This document shows positions 43,921-52,735 of a stretch of 64,000 nucleotides of DNA, piece by piece. The notes under the pieces were generated by a model. The model saw only the letters and a program-made list of their open reading frames with translations. It did not search any database and was not told where the DNA came from. Made by a program: the position numbers and the translations under genes. Every line of letters starts with the position of its first letter. Positions within the stretch are counted from its first letter, which is position 1. Source of the stretch: Pseudomonas anuradhapurensis (GTDB lineage: Bacteria > Pseudomonadota > Gammaproteobacteria > Pseudomonadales > Pseudomonadaceae); contig NZ_CP077097.1 in NCBI RefSeq assembly GCF_014269225.2, forward strand, positions 2,491,001-2,555,000, in the 5' to 3' direction.

Positions 43921-45728
43921 AGCTGAATGCCCGGCGCAGTCTGCTGCTGTTGGCTACCTGCGTGATGTTGCTGGCGTCCGTGTTGGTCTATCTGTACTGG
44001 ATGTCCAGGTCCGATGAGAGCGGTACCTATGCCCAGGCGCGTGATCTGATTCGCCAGATCAAGCAATACGACGCCCAGTGGGAGAGCGCAGTGCTGAAGG
44101 CACGCACCACCACCAATTACAATTATGACCCGCTGGTGCTGCCGTTGATGGACATGAAGCGGCTGTGGCAGGCGTTCCACAAGCTGGAAGGGCGCCACCA
44201 GAAAACGGCCACGCCTGCCTGGCAAGCGGCCATTCGCGACTACCAACAGGCCTTTGACGACAAGGTCCTGCTGGTGTCGCGCTTCAAGACGCACAATGCG
44301 ATTCTGCGCAACTCACTGGCTTTTCTCCCGGGTGCAGCCGATGTCATCCAGGCGCATCTAGGCCAACTGGTCGATGCCGACACGCTTCGCCTGCGCAGGA
44401 TCACCAGCGACACCTATGACTTGATGCTCAGCAGCCTGGAGTTTGCCCAAACCACGACCGATGACAAAGCTGCCGATATCCTCGTTGGCTTGAACGATCT
44501 TGCGGTCAACAAGGAGCGCTTGCCTGTCGATTTTCAGGTACCCATCGATACCATCAGCAAACACATAGAATTGATCCTGCGCGAACAACCCAAGGTCGAT
44601 CAATTGCTGGAAGCGATCGAGGCGGTGCCGATCGCCGAGCGTCTGGACGCCATTGCCCTGATGCTGGACCACGACGAGCAGGCCGCGTTGCTCACGTCTC
44701 AGCGATACCATTTCTACCTGCTGGTGTTTTCCACCCTGCTGGTTTTGCTGCTGCTGTACATGGGGGTGTGGCTGATGCGCAGCTATGCCGAAATAAACCG
44801 GGTGAACCGAGCGCTGCTCAGCGCCAATGACGAACTGGAGCAGCGGGTTGAACGGCGCACCCAGGCCCTTAGCCAGGCTAGCGCAGCACTGCAACGTGAG
44901 GTGGATGAACGCCGGCTGCTCGAGAACCAGTTGGTCCAGTCGGAAAAGCTCGCCTCGCTTGGCCAACTGGCTGCCGGCGTCGCCCATGAGGTCAACAACC
45001 CGATTGGCTTCGTTTCATCCAACCTCGGCGCGCTGGATGACTATTTCGGCCGTTTGCAAAACATACTCAAGGCCTATGCCGACGCGGAAAACAACCTGGT
45101 TCCGGAGGGCCTCAGCGCGGAGCTGGCGAAATTGCGCACGGAAATCGAACTGGACTACCTGCTGGAGGACATCCCGGCGCTGATCCGCGAATCCAAGGAT
45201 GGCATCAGTCGCGTTGCGCGGATCGTCAAGGACCTCAAGGACTTTTCCCGGGTAGACGCCAGCCAGGACTGGCAGCTGGCAGACCTGCATCAAGGCATCG
45301 AGTCGACCTTGAACATCGTTGCCAGCGAACTCAAGCACAAGGCGGAGCTGGTCAAGGACTACCAGCCATTGCCGCAGGTGGAATGCCTGCCGTCGCAGAT
45401 CAATCAGGTGGTGATGAACCTGCTGGTCAATGCCACCCAGGCGATGGGCGCCGAACGCGGCAGGATTACCCTGCGAACCGGCGCCAATGACGAGTGGGTG
45501 TGGATCGAAGTCGCGGACAACGGCTGTGGCATTCCTGCCGAGAGCCTGCAGAAGATCTTCGACCCGTTCTACACGACGAAGCCCGTCGGCCAGGGCACCG
45601 GGTTGGGGCTGTCACTTTCTTACGGCATCATCAGGCGCCATGGTGGTGAGATCCACGTGGCCAGCGAGGTGGGTGTCGGTACGACATTCAGGGTTGAGCT
45701 GCCTATCCGTCAGGCCCGTTCGGCCTGA
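43917..45728 (+). CDS. Membrane sensor histidine kinase
   Basis: A 603-residue protein. Two membrane helices (residues about 9-29 and 263-285) enclose a ~230-residue helical periplasmic sensor. A coiled coil follows, then the dimerisation domain with phospho-acceptor His357 (AAGVAHEVNNPIGF) and the ATPase domain: N box VVMNLLVNATQAM, G1 VADNGCGIPAE, G2 GTGLGLSLSYGI. No HAMP or PAS domain is obvious. Translationally coupled to the di-haem peroxidase; the response regulator at 41454 is the probable partner. Confidence 0.92.
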   Translation: MKLNARRSLLLLATCVMLLASVLVYLYWMSRSDESGTYAQARDLIRQIKQYDAQWESAVLKARTTTNYNYDPLVLPLMDMKRLWQAFHKLEGRHQKTATPAWQAAIRDYQQAFDDKVLLVSRFKTHNAILRNSLAFLPGAADVIQAHLGQLVDADTLRLRRITSDTYDLMLSSLEFAQTTTDDKAADILVGLNDLAVNKERLPVDFQVPIDTISKHIELILREQPKVDQLLEAIEAVPIAERLDAIALMLDHDEQAALLTSQRYHFYLLVFSTLLVLLLLYMGVWLMRSYAEINRVNRALLSANDELEQRVERRTQALSQASAALQREVDERRLLENQLVQSEKLASLGQLAAGVAHEVNNPIGFVSSNLGALDDYFGRLQNILKAYADAENNLVPEGLSAELAKLRTEIELDYLLEDIPALIRESKDGISRVARIVKDLKDFSRVDASQDWQLADLHQGIESTLNIVASELKHKAELVKDYQPLPQVECLPSQINQVVMNLLVNATQAMGAERGRITLRTGANDEWVWIEVADNGCGIPAESLQKIFDPFYTTKPVGQGTGLGLSLSYGIIRRHGGEIHVASEVGVGTTFRVELPIRQARSA

Positions 45729-45870
45729 CCCGGGAAACGTGCGGACGAGGGCGATACAGCTGGGTTCTGCCGGTGTACAACGCCCAGGCCTTCGCGCTCG
45801 AGCCAGGCTGTGCCGGCACCGGTGCTTGGTCTACAGTACTGGAACGACTCCCTAGCGTAAGGAAACAGAT

Positions 45871-46344
45871 ATGGCAAAGCGTCGATGGTCGGTAGTTGCA
45901 CTGGTTACCTCGATCGCCTTGGCAGTGGGGCCTTCCCTTTCCTTTGCCGACCCGGGTAACGGTAAGGGGCAGGGCCATGGCAAGAACCAGCATGTCCAGG
46001 GCCAACACGGGCAGGGTCAGGGCCAAGGCCAGCAAGGTCAAGGCCATGGTGGCGGTAGTGGCGGGTATGGCCACCCTTCGATCGACCATGGCTACGTGCT
46101 CGACATCCTGGCCGGCCACCGCAGTTACTGGAACGCCGGGCCGGCACTGCCCCCGGGTATCCAGAAGAACCTGGCCCGTGGCAAACCACTGCCGCCGGGT
46201 ATCGCCAAGAAGCTCGATGGCCGGCTGTTGGGGCAGCTGCCGCATTACGACGGTTATGAGTGGATGCAGGCAGGTGTGGACCTGATCCTGGTGGCAGTCG
46301 CGACTGGGATTATCTACGAGGTGTTGCACGGCGCCCTGGATTGA
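45871..46344 (+). CDS. CigR-family small exported protein
   Basis: A 157-residue protein with signal peptide (VVALVTSIALAVGPSLSFA), a Gly/Gln/His low-complexity stretch (residues about 30-65, repeats of GQGQ and GHG), and the C-terminal block PPGIQKNLARGKPLPPGIAK characteristic of the CigR/RcnB-related family. A hydrophobic segment near the end (VDLILVAVATGIIYEVL) may sit in the membrane. CigR acts as an anti-virulence factor in Salmonella; the role here is unknown. Confidence 0.8.
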   Translation: MAKRRWSVVALVTSIALAVGPSLSFADPGNGKGQGHGKNQHVQGQHGQGQGQGQQGQGHGGGSGGYGHPSIDHGYVLDILAGHRSYWNAGPALPPGIQKNLARGKPLPPGIAKKLDGRLLGQLPHYDGYEWMQAGVDLILVAVATGIIYEVLHGALD

Positions 46345-46485
46345 AGCGAACCGGCCGCCCCGCAAGTGCTCACTGACCTGCGGGACCGGCCCTTGGTGCA
46401 TTGGCCAGGTCCATCAACTTTGGTTGATTAGTATCCGCGCTCGGCCCCCGTTAGAATACCGCGTGTTCTCCACGGCCAATTGCAA

Positions 46486-46815
46486 ATGTCTACCTTTCGT
46501 ATCTTTCTCGTCTCGGTGCTGGCTACCGGCCTTGTCGGTTGCGCGACCCCTGGCAAACCCACCGCCAGCAAGCTGACCCACAAATCGCCCCAGCAATATG
46601 CCGCCTGTGTACTGCCGAGATGGCAAGCGCTGGCGCCTCAGGCGACACAAAAGTCCATCGCCCACGGTTATCGACTGACAGCACCCAGCGCCGTGGCATC
46701 CGACGATGTGCTGGACGTGGTCGACTATCGCCAGGGCAGCCGCGCTACCTTCTACAAAGGCAGCTTCCTGTCAGGCGACAAATTGCGGCAGGCCGCCAAG
46801 GAATGCCTGGACTGA
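46486..46815 (+). CDS. Small lipoprotein
   Basis: A 109-residue lipoprotein: signal IFLVSVLATGLVGC with lipobox LVGC, then ATPGKPTASK. The mature part has two more cysteines (YAACVLPRWQ, AKECLD). It resembles short hypothetical lipoproteins common in Pseudomonas. TTG two codons upstream is an alternative start. Confidence 0.75.
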   Translation: MSTFRIFLVSVLATGLVGCATPGKPTASKLTHKSPQQYAACVLPRWQALAPQATQKSIAHGYRLTAPSAVASDDVLDVVDYRQGSRATFYKGSFLSGDKLRQAAKECLD

Positions 46816-46873
46816 GTTCGATAGCCTGAGCCGACCACGCCAGTTAGCCGGGCATAGCGCCTGACGGCCGCGA

Positions 46874-47080
46874 TCATCCGACATCAAAGCGCTTGTTCAT
46901 TCGCTCGCACTGCAGCTGCGCGTCGCTCCTGCTGGGATAGCTGGGCTTGAGCCGTTCCTTGGCCTGGTTGTCGTAGATGTCGAAGCCTGGGCAAACGGTC
47001 GCGAGGTAATCGCGGCCACCCAGGCTGAACGACTCCTTTTCGATCGGCACAGCCGGAACGATGACGAATCTTGGTTGCAT
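46874..47080 (-). CDS. Conserved small hypothetical protein
   Basis: A 68-residue protein taken from MQPRFVIVPAVPIEKESFSL, which has a good site (GGGGAGGC). No signal peptide. Two cysteines (LATVCPGFD, LQCERMNKRF). No family recognised. Start upstream at 47125 is unlikely. Confidence 0.55.
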   Translation of the reverse strand: MQPRFVIVPAVPIEKESFSLGGRDYLATVCPGFDIYDNQAKERLKPSYPSRSDAQLQCERMNKRFDVG

Positions 47081-47190
47081 GTTGTGTGCCTCCCCAGGCA
47101 GAGCTTTAAGTATTAGTCTGGCCAAGGGTAACCATCAAGGCAGCTCATGAATAAATGGCAGGGCGCGCAGTGCGGCTCGACCGTCCAGCT

Positions 47191-47232
47191 GTCATGAAAT
47201 GAAAACCCGCTGTCGTCCGATGCGAAGCACCC
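47191..47232 (+). promoter_or_regulatory. Shared 42-bp element, copy 1 (upstream of operon A)
   Basis: Begins GTCATGAAATGAAAA and ends GATGCGAAGCACCC. It matches the element at 54943-54984 at 34 of 42 positions without gaps, although the genes behind them are unrelated. It lies 75 bp before the quinone oxidoreductase ATG. Best explained as the operator of the AraC regulator at 53845. Confidence 0.7.
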
Positions 47233-47307
47233 TCGACGCCAAGGGCATACAGTCCAATCACCCAGAACTGACGCCTCGCGTCCAGATCGATGATTGGAGA
47301 GACAAGC

Positions 47308-48288
47308 ATGTCCAAAGTCGTACGTTTCCATCAGACCGGTGGCCCCGAGGTACTGCGCTACGAGGACGTCGAAGTCGGTGAGCCCGGCCCGGGGCAGGTG
47401 CGCTTGCGCCAGGTGGCGGTCGGCCTGAACTACGCCGACACCTATTTTCGCAACGGTACCTACCCGATCCCGCTGCCCAACGGCATCGGCGTGGAAGCTG
47501 CCGGCGTGGTAGAGGCAGTGGGTGAGGGCGTGAGCCAGGTCGCGGTCGGTGACCGGGTCACCTACACCGGCTTTATCAATACCCTCGGTGCCTATTGCAC
47601 CGAGCGCCTGATTCCCGCTGCCGCATTGATCAAGCTGCCGGACACCATCGCCTTCGAAACGGCCGCTGCCATGACCATGCGTGGGCTGACCAGCGCCTAC
47701 CTGTTGCGGCGGCTGCATGACTTCAAGCCTGGCGACAGCCTGCTGTTGCACGCTGCCGCGGGCGGGGTTGGCCTGATCGTCGCGCAGTGGGCGCGCTTGC
47801 TCGGGCTGAACGTGATCGGCACCGTGTCCACCGAGGCCAAGGCCGAAGTGGCCCGCGCGCATGGCTGCACCCATGTCATCAACTACAGCGTCGAGGACGT
47901 GGCCACGCGCGTGCGTGAGCTGACCGACGGGGTAGGGGTCAACGTGGTGTTCGACAGCGTCGGCAAGAGCACCTTCATGGGCTCGCTCGATTCACTCAAG
48001 CGCCGTGGCCTGATGGTCTGCGTCGGCACCGCTTCGGGCACGATCCCGCCCTTCGATCCGCAGCTGCTGGCGATCAAGGGCTCGCTGCAGCTCACTCGCC
48101 CGGCGTTGGCCGACTTCATCGCCGACCCGGCAGAAAAGGCCGACCTGGCCGGCGAGCTGTTCGATCACGTCAGTAGCGGGCGCATCCGTATCGAAATCAA
48201 CCAGCATTACGCGTTGCAGGATGCCGTCCAGGCCCACCGTGACCTGGAAGCGCGCAAGACCACCGGCTCGTCGATCTTCGTCATCTGA
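47308..48288 (+). CDS. NADPH:quinone oxidoreductase family protein (medium-chain reductase)
   Basis: A 326-residue zinc-free MDR enzyme starting MSKVVRFHQTGGPEVLRYED after GGAGAG. The family pattern LNYADTYFRNGTYPIPLPNG and the NADPH fold HAAAGGVGLIVAQWARLLGL are clear, with VISTEAKAE-type segment after it. Such enzymes reduce quinones or enones with NADPH. It is the first gene of operon A, behind the shared 42-bp element, with the dioxygenase 13 bp downstream. Confidence 0.88.
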   Translation: MSKVVRFHQTGGPEVLRYEDVEVGEPGPGQVRLRQVAVGLNYADTYFRNGTYPIPLPNGIGVEAAGVVEAVGEGVSQVAVGDRVTYTGFINTLGAYCTERLIPAAALIKLPDTIAFETAAAMTMRGLTSAYLLRRLHDFKPGDSLLLHAAAGGVGLIVAQWARLLGLNVIGTVSTEAKAEVARAHGCTHVINYSVEDVATRVRELTDGVGVNVVFDSVGKSTFMGSLDSLKRRGLMVCVGTASGTIPPFDPQLLAIKGSLQLTRPALADFIADPAEKADLAGELFDHVSSGRIRIEINQHYALQDAVQAHRDLEARKTTGSSIFVI

Positions 48289-48301
48289 AGAGGGCAACAG
48301 C

Positions 48302-49150
48302 ATGCACATCGAACAACTGACCTGCGCGATCGGTGCGGAGGTGGCTGGGGTCAACCTGGCCGATGCGGTCCATGACGACGACCTGTTCGCCGAGCTGCGC
48401 GCACAGTTGCTCCGCCACCGTGTGTTGTTCCTGCGCGACCAGCACTTCAGCCGCGCCGAACACGTCGCCTTTGCCCGCCGCTTCGGCGACCTGGAAGACC
48501 ACCCGGTGGCCGGCAGCGACCCGGAGCACCCGGGGCTGGTGCAGATCTACAAGCGCCCGGACCAAGCCAACGACCGCTATGAAAATGCCTGGCACACCGA
48601 TGCCACCTGGCGCGAGGCACCGCCCATGGGCTGTGTGCTGCGTTGCATCGAATGCCCGCCAGTGGGTGGCGACACGATGTGGGCGAACATGGTGCTGGCC
48701 TATGAAAACCTGCCAGACGATGTGAAGGCCAGGATCGAAGGCCTGCGCGCCCGCCACAGCATCGAGGCCAGCTTTGGCGCGGCCATGCCACTGGAAAAGC
48801 GCCTGGCGTTGAAGGCGCAGTTCCCTGATGCCGAGCACCCGGTGGTGCGCACGCACCCGGAAACCGGCGAGAAGGTGTTGTTCGTCAACGCTTTCACCAC
48901 CCATTTCAGCAATTACCACACCCCGCAGCGGGTGCGCTTCGGCCAGGATGCCAACCCCGGCGCTGGCGACCTGCTGCGCTACCTGATCAGCCAGGCCTAC
49001 CTGCCCGAGTACCAGGTGCGCTGGCGCTGGACGCCCAACAGCGTGGCGATCTGGGACAACCGCAGCACCCAGCACTACGCCGTCATGGACTACCCACCGT
49101 GCCATCGCAAGATGGAGCGCGCCGGGATCAAGGGCAGCGCTACGTTCTAG
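48302..49150 (+). CDS. TauD/TfdA family 2-oxoglutarate dioxygenase
   Basis: A 282-residue Fe(II)/2-oxoglutarate enzyme. Iron ligands are His98 and Asp100 in AWHTDATW and the distal His in RSTQHYAVMDY; the Arg for 2-oxoglutarate follows near HRKMERAGI. Family members hydroxylate next to a sulfonate, aryloxy or amine group and so release the head group. The substrate cannot be read from sequence, but the YeiH-type exporter later in the operon is compatible with sulfite/sulfate release. Confidence 0.88.
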   Translation: MHIEQLTCAIGAEVAGVNLADAVHDDDLFAELRAQLLRHRVLFLRDQHFSRAEHVAFARRFGDLEDHPVAGSDPEHPGLVQIYKRPDQANDRYENAWHTDATWREAPPMGCVLRCIECPPVGGDTMWANMVLAYENLPDDVKARIEGLRARHSIEASFGAAMPLEKRLALKAQFPDAEHPVVRTHPETGEKVLFVNAFTTHFSNYHTPQRVRFGQDANPGAGDLLRYLISQAYLPEYQVRWRWTPNSVAIWDNRSTQHYAVMDYPPCHRKMERAGIKGSATF

Positions 49151-49180
49151 GTCGGCCGCCATGATCGGCGGCAACCGCAC

Positions 49181-49190
49181 AATAACAATA
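49181..49190 (+). promoter_or_regulatory. Crc/Hfq-type CA motif before the BKACE gene
   Basis: AATAACAATA, an AAnAAnAA pattern 14 bp before the ATG and just ahead of GCGAGGAC. Such motifs bind Hfq-Crc on the mRNA and block translation when preferred carbon sources are present. Confidence 0.5.
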
Positions 49191-49204
49191 GCGAGGACTA
49201 CAGC

Positions 49205-50257
49205 ATGCAATTCTTCGACGATTCGTTGCACCCGGAAAACATGGAAAAGGTGGTGATCACCGTGGCCCCCTATGGCCCGGAGTGGATGCCCGAAGACTTC
49301 CCCGAAGATATCCCGCTGACCATGGACGAGCAGGTGCAGAAGGCCGTCGACTGCTATGAAGCAGGCGCCACCGTGTTGCACCTGCACGTGCGTGAGCTGG
49401 ACGGCAAAGGCTCCAAGCGCCTGTCCAAGTTCAACGAGCTGATTGCCGGGGTGCGCGAAGCGGTGCCGGACATGATCATCCAGGTCGGCGGGTCGATTTC
49501 CTTCGCCCCGGAAAGCGAGGGTGAGGCGGCCAAATGGCTGTCGGACGACACCCGGCACATGCTCGCCGAGCTGACGCCCCGCCCCGACCAGGTGACCGTG
49601 GCCATCAACACCACGCAGATGAACATCATGGAGCTGCTGTACCCTGAATACCTGCACGGCACCACGTTGGCCAGCCCGGCGATCCATGCCGCCTACAGCG
49701 AGATGACCGTGCCGGCCGGCCCGGCCTGGGTCCGCGAACACCTGCGTCGCCTGCAGGCCAGCAACATCCAGCCGCATTTCCAGCTGACCGGCATGCACGC
49801 CCTGGAGACCCTCGAGCGCATCGTTCGCCGCGGTGACTACATGGGCCCGCTGAACCTGACCTGGATCGGCATTGGCGGCGGTTTCGACGGCCCCAACCCG
49901 TTCAACTTCTTCAACTTCATCCACCGTGCGCCAGACGGTTGTACCCTCACCGCCGAATCGCTGCTGAAGAATGTGCTGCCGTTCAACACCATGGCCCTGG
50001 CCATGGGCCTGCACCCGCGCTGCGGCAACGAAGACACCATCATCGACCAGCGGGGCAAGCGCTTCACCTCGGTGCAGCAGATCCAGCAGACCGTGCGCGT
50101 AGCCCACGAGCTGGGTCGGGAGATCGCCACGGGCAAGGAAGCCCGCGCTATCTACCGCATCGGCCAGCAGTACGACAGCATCGAGCAGACCCTCAAGGCC
50201 AATGGCATGGCGCCCAACCGCCAGCCGGGTGTGAGGGGTGTGCCGCAGCGCGGCTGA
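49205..50257 (+). CDS. Beta-keto acid cleavage enzyme (BKACE, DUF849)
   Basis: A 350-residue TIM-barrel enzyme. The zinc-binding His59-x-His61 is in ATVLHLHVRE, and further family blocks are MIIQVGGS, RPDQVTVAINTTQ and MGLHPRCGNED. BKACE enzymes react a beta-keto acid with acetyl-CoA to give acetoacetate and a new CoA thioester. It is longer than the usual 270-310 residues because of its N-terminal and C-terminal ends. The gene sits between the dioxygenase and a transporter, so the operon probably makes a beta-keto acid from an external compound. Confidence 0.92.
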   Translation: MQFFDDSLHPENMEKVVITVAPYGPEWMPEDFPEDIPLTMDEQVQKAVDCYEAGATVLHLHVRELDGKGSKRLSKFNELIAGVREAVPDMIIQVGGSISFAPESEGEAAKWLSDDTRHMLAELTPRPDQVTVAINTTQMNIMELLYPEYLHGTTLASPAIHAAYSEMTVPAGPAWVREHLRRLQASNIQPHFQLTGMHALETLERIVRRGDYMGPLNLTWIGIGGGFDGPNPFNFFNFIHRAPDGCTLTAESLLKNVLPFNTMALAMGLHPRCGNEDTIIDQRGKRFTSVQQIQQTVRVAHELGREIATGKEARAIYRIGQQYDSIEQTLKANGMAPNRQPGVRGVPQRG

Positions 50258-50275
50258 TGCTGATACGGCAGGCCT

Positions 50276-50369
50276 GGCCTCTTCGCGGGCATGCCCGCTC
50301 CCACAGGTGCGGCACTGGCCCAAAGGTCGACGCAGTCCCTGTGGGAGCGGGCGAGCCCGCGAAGAGGCC
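50276..50369. repeat. REP inverted pair inside operon A
   Basis: Two 32-nt REP units face each other (50276-50307 and 50338-50369), differing at only two bases, with a 30-nt spacer. The pair lies between the BKACE and MFS genes and could form a stable hairpin that separates expression of the two parts of the operon. Confidence 0.9.
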
Positions 50370-50403
50370 CGCAAAAGCAACATGAATGTTGGCTGTAGTC
50401 CAT

Positions 50404-50417
50404 AACAACAAGAACAA
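50404..50417 (+). promoter_or_regulatory. Crc/Hfq-type CA motif before the MFS gene
   Basis: AACAACAAGAACAA, a run of AAn triplets, 28 bp before the ATG and ahead of AAGGAGG. It is the longest AAn run of the three found in the two operons. Confidence 0.5.
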
Positions 50418-50445
50418 CCTCACGCCCCGCACCCAAGGAGGCAAC

Positions 50446-51762
50446 ATGGCCACCTACCTCGCCAGTGCCGAAGATTCCGGCACCGACACCGCCCACAGCG
50501 TCCCTCGGCGCTATGCCTGGGTGGTGTTCGCCCTGACCTTCGGCCTGCTGATCTCCGACTACATGTCACGCCAGGTGCTCAACGCGGTGTTCCCGCTGCT
50601 CAAGGGCGAATGGGCATTGAGCGACAGCCAGCTCGGCCTGCTCAGCGGTATCGTCGCGCTGATGGTCGGCCTGCTGACCTTCCCGCTGTCGCTGCTGGCC
50701 GACCGTTTCGGCCGGGTGCGCAGCCTGGTGCTGATGGCGGTACTGTGGAGCCTGGCCACCCTCGGCTGCGGCTTGGCACAGGACTACCCGCAAATGTTCA
50801 TCGCACGCTTTCTGGTCGGGGTGGGCGAGGCCGCTTATGGCAGTGTCGGCATCGCCGTGGTGGTTGCCGTGTTCCCCCGTGACATGCGCTCGACCCTGGC
50901 CGGTGCGTTCATGGCCGGTGGCATGTTCGGCTCGGTCCTGGGCATGGCGTTGGGCGGCGTGTTGGCCCAGCACCTGGGTTGGCGCTGGGCCTTCGCCGGC
51001 ATGGCCTTGTTCGGTCTGGTGCTGGCGATGCTGTACCCGCTGATCGTCAAGGAGGCGCGCATAGCGCCGAAGTGCGCGCAGCAGTTGCAGGGCAACGCCG
51101 GCCGACCGCTGCGCAGTCTGTACAACAGCCGTTCGGTGATCGCCGCCTATGTCGGCAGTGGCCTGCAGCTGTTTGTCGGTGGCACCGTGATCGTGTGGAT
51201 GCCCAGCTACCTGAACCGCTATTACGCCATGGGCACTGACCGCGCCGGGGCGATTGCCGCAATCATCGTGCTGTGCAGCGGCATCGGCATGATCCTCTGC
51301 GCCATGCTCTGTGACCGCCTCGGGCGGCAGCACCCTGATCGCAAGATCAGCCTGGCCATTGCCTATTGCCTGGGCAGTTGCGCGTTGCTGTCGCTTGCTT
51401 TTGCGCTACCAGCAGGTACCGCGCAACTGATACTGATCGGCCTGGGCATGATGATTGCCGCCGGCACCAACGGCCCATCCAGTGCCATGGTCGCCAACCT
51501 CACCCACGCCGCGGTGCACGGCACCGCGTTTGCCACCCTGACCCTGGCCAACAACCTGCTGGGCCTGGCCACCGGGCCACTGATCACCGGGCGCGTTTCC
51601 GACCTGATCGGCCTGCAGGCCGCCTTCCAGCTGGTGCCGTTGATGAGCCTCGGCGCGGCACTGGTGTTCTTCCTTGCCAAACGGCATTACCAACCTGACA
51701 TGGAGCGTCTGCATGCGCCGGCCCATCACATGGCTGACGCACCCCGGGAGTTGAAACCGTGA
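50446..51762 (+). CDS. MFS transporter of operon A
   Basis: A 438-residue permease with about 12 helices starting MATYLASAEDSGTDTAHSVP after AAGGAGG. The loop 2-3 signature is PLSLLADRFGRVRSL, and the SDYMSRQVLNAVFPLLKGEW start resembles anion:cation symporters (ACS-type) for organic acids. It is the likely importer of the operon's substrate. It overlaps the DsbA-like gene by 4 bp. Confidence 0.88.
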   Translation: MATYLASAEDSGTDTAHSVPRRYAWVVFALTFGLLISDYMSRQVLNAVFPLLKGEWALSDSQLGLLSGIVALMVGLLTFPLSLLADRFGRVRSLVLMAVLWSLATLGCGLAQDYPQMFIARFLVGVGEAAYGSVGIAVVVAVFPRDMRSTLAGAFMAGGMFGSVLGMALGGVLAQHLGWRWAFAGMALFGLVLAMLYPLIVKEARIAPKCAQQLQGNAGRPLRSLYNSRSVIAAYVGSGLQLFVGGTVIVWMPSYLNRYYAMGTDRAGAIAAIIVLCSGIGMILCAMLCDRLGRQHPDRKISLAIAYCLGSCALLSLAFALPAGTAQLILIGLGMMIAAGTNGPSSAMVANLTHAAVHGTAFATLTLANNLLGLATGPLITGRVSDLIGLQAAFQLVPLMSLGAALVFFLAKRHYQPDMERLHAPAHHMADAPRELKP

Positions 51763-52412
51763 AGCTATTGTTATCCGTCGAAGTGTTCTTCGATTTTGTG
51801 TGTCCGTGGTGTCTGATTGGCCAGCGGCACCTGCAGGCTGCGCTGTTGCTGTTGCAGCGCGAACGGCCACAGGTGCGCGTGCACTTGCAATGGCGCGGGG
51901 TGCAGTTGTTGCCTGGCTTGCCAGCCAGTGGCCTGCCGTTCCATGCGTTCTACCTGCAGCGCCTGGGCAGCGAGGAGGCGGTACGCGAGCGCCAGGCCCA
52001 GGTGCGTGCTGCCGCCTGCGTGGTCGGCGAGGACATCGACTTCTCGCGTATTCGTCGCATGCCCAATACCGGCAATGCCCACCGGCTACTGCAACGGGCC
52101 GCCGGGTTGCTGGACGCAGCGCGACAGGAAGCGTTGCTGGCGCAATTGTTCATTGCCTATTTCCACCAGGGCCGCGACCTGGGGGATAGCCGCGTCCTGC
52201 TCGACATCGCCCAGCGTTGCGGGCTGGAAGCGGCGCAGGTAGCCGGTTGCCTGCGTGACGATGGCAGTCCGTTCCTTGATGGGGCAGGGCGCGCAGGCAG
52301 CAGCGTGCCGCGTTTTCGCGTCAACCAGGAGCCGCTGATTGCTGGCGCCCAGCCTGCCGAGGTGCTGTTCGCCGCCATGACAGACGCGTTGCAACAGGTC
52401 GAACGGGCATGA
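51759..52412 (+). CDS. DsbA family oxidoreductase (FrnE/HCCA-isomerase-like)
   Basis: A 217-residue cytoplasmic thioredoxin-fold protein with GTG start overlapping the MFS stop. The active site is C15-P-W-C18 (FFDFVCPWCLIG) and the C-terminal cis-Pro region is SSVPRFRVNQEPLIAGAQPA. It belongs with FrnE-like DsbA and 2-hydroxychromene-2-carboxylate isomerases, so either thiol-dependent isomerisation or disulfide exchange is possible. The next gene overlaps by 4 bp. Confidence 0.85.
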   Translation: MKLLLSVEVFFDFVCPWCLIGQRHLQAALLLLQRERPQVRVHLQWRGVQLLPGLPASGLPFHAFYLQRLGSEEAVRERQAQVRAAACVVGEDIDFSRIRRMPNTGNAHRLLQRAAGLLDAARQEALLAQLFIAYFHQGRDLGDSRVLLDIAQRCGLEAAQVAGCLRDDGSPFLDGAGRAGSSVPRFRVNQEPLIAGAQPAEVLFAAMTDALQQVERA

Positions 52413-52735
52413 GCCGGCGTATTGCAGTAGGTCCCGGCCAGGTACCGCAACGTAACGGTCGTGTACTGCTGACCTGTGAAGGCCGCAGCGTGGCGCTGTT
52501 CAACGTTGCCGACGCGCTCTATGCCATCGATGACAGTTGCCCGCACCAGGGCGCGTCGTTGTGCGGTGGGCGGCTCGAAGGCCGGGTCATCCAGTGCTGC
52601 GCGCATGGCTTGCGGTTTGACCTGGCCAGCGGCTACCTGGTCAATTCCAGGGCGCTGAAGGTCACCAGCTACCCGGTCGAGCAGCAGGGCGGGCAAGTCT
52701 ACATCGTGTTCGACAACGAGGAGGCTGGGCGATGA
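52409..52735 (+). CDS. Rieske [2Fe-2S] ferredoxin
   Basis: A 108-residue single-domain Rieske protein. Cluster ligands are Cys44 and His46 (SCPHQGASLCGG) and Cys63 and His66 (QCCAHGLRFD). It could deliver electrons to an oxygenase; no Rieske oxygenase large subunit is in the operon, and the TauD-type enzyme does not need one, so its partner is open. ATGA overlaps at both ends tie it to its neighbours. Confidence 0.9.
   Translation: MSRRIAVGPGQVPQRNGRVLLTCEGRSVALFNVADALYAIDDSCPHQGASLCGGRLEGRVIQCCAHGLRFDLASGYLVNSRALKVTSYPVEQQGGQVYIVFDNEEAGR

Noticed and set aside
45960..46070. Repetitive ggccaaggccag-type DNA
   Set aside because: It is the Gly/Gln low-complexity part of the CigR-like protein, not an independent repeat.
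48281..50383. 700-codon open frame antisense to the dioxygenase and BKACE genes
   Set aside because: Shadow of two clear sense genes across an intergenic region; composition is typical of mirrored codons and no start site is supported.
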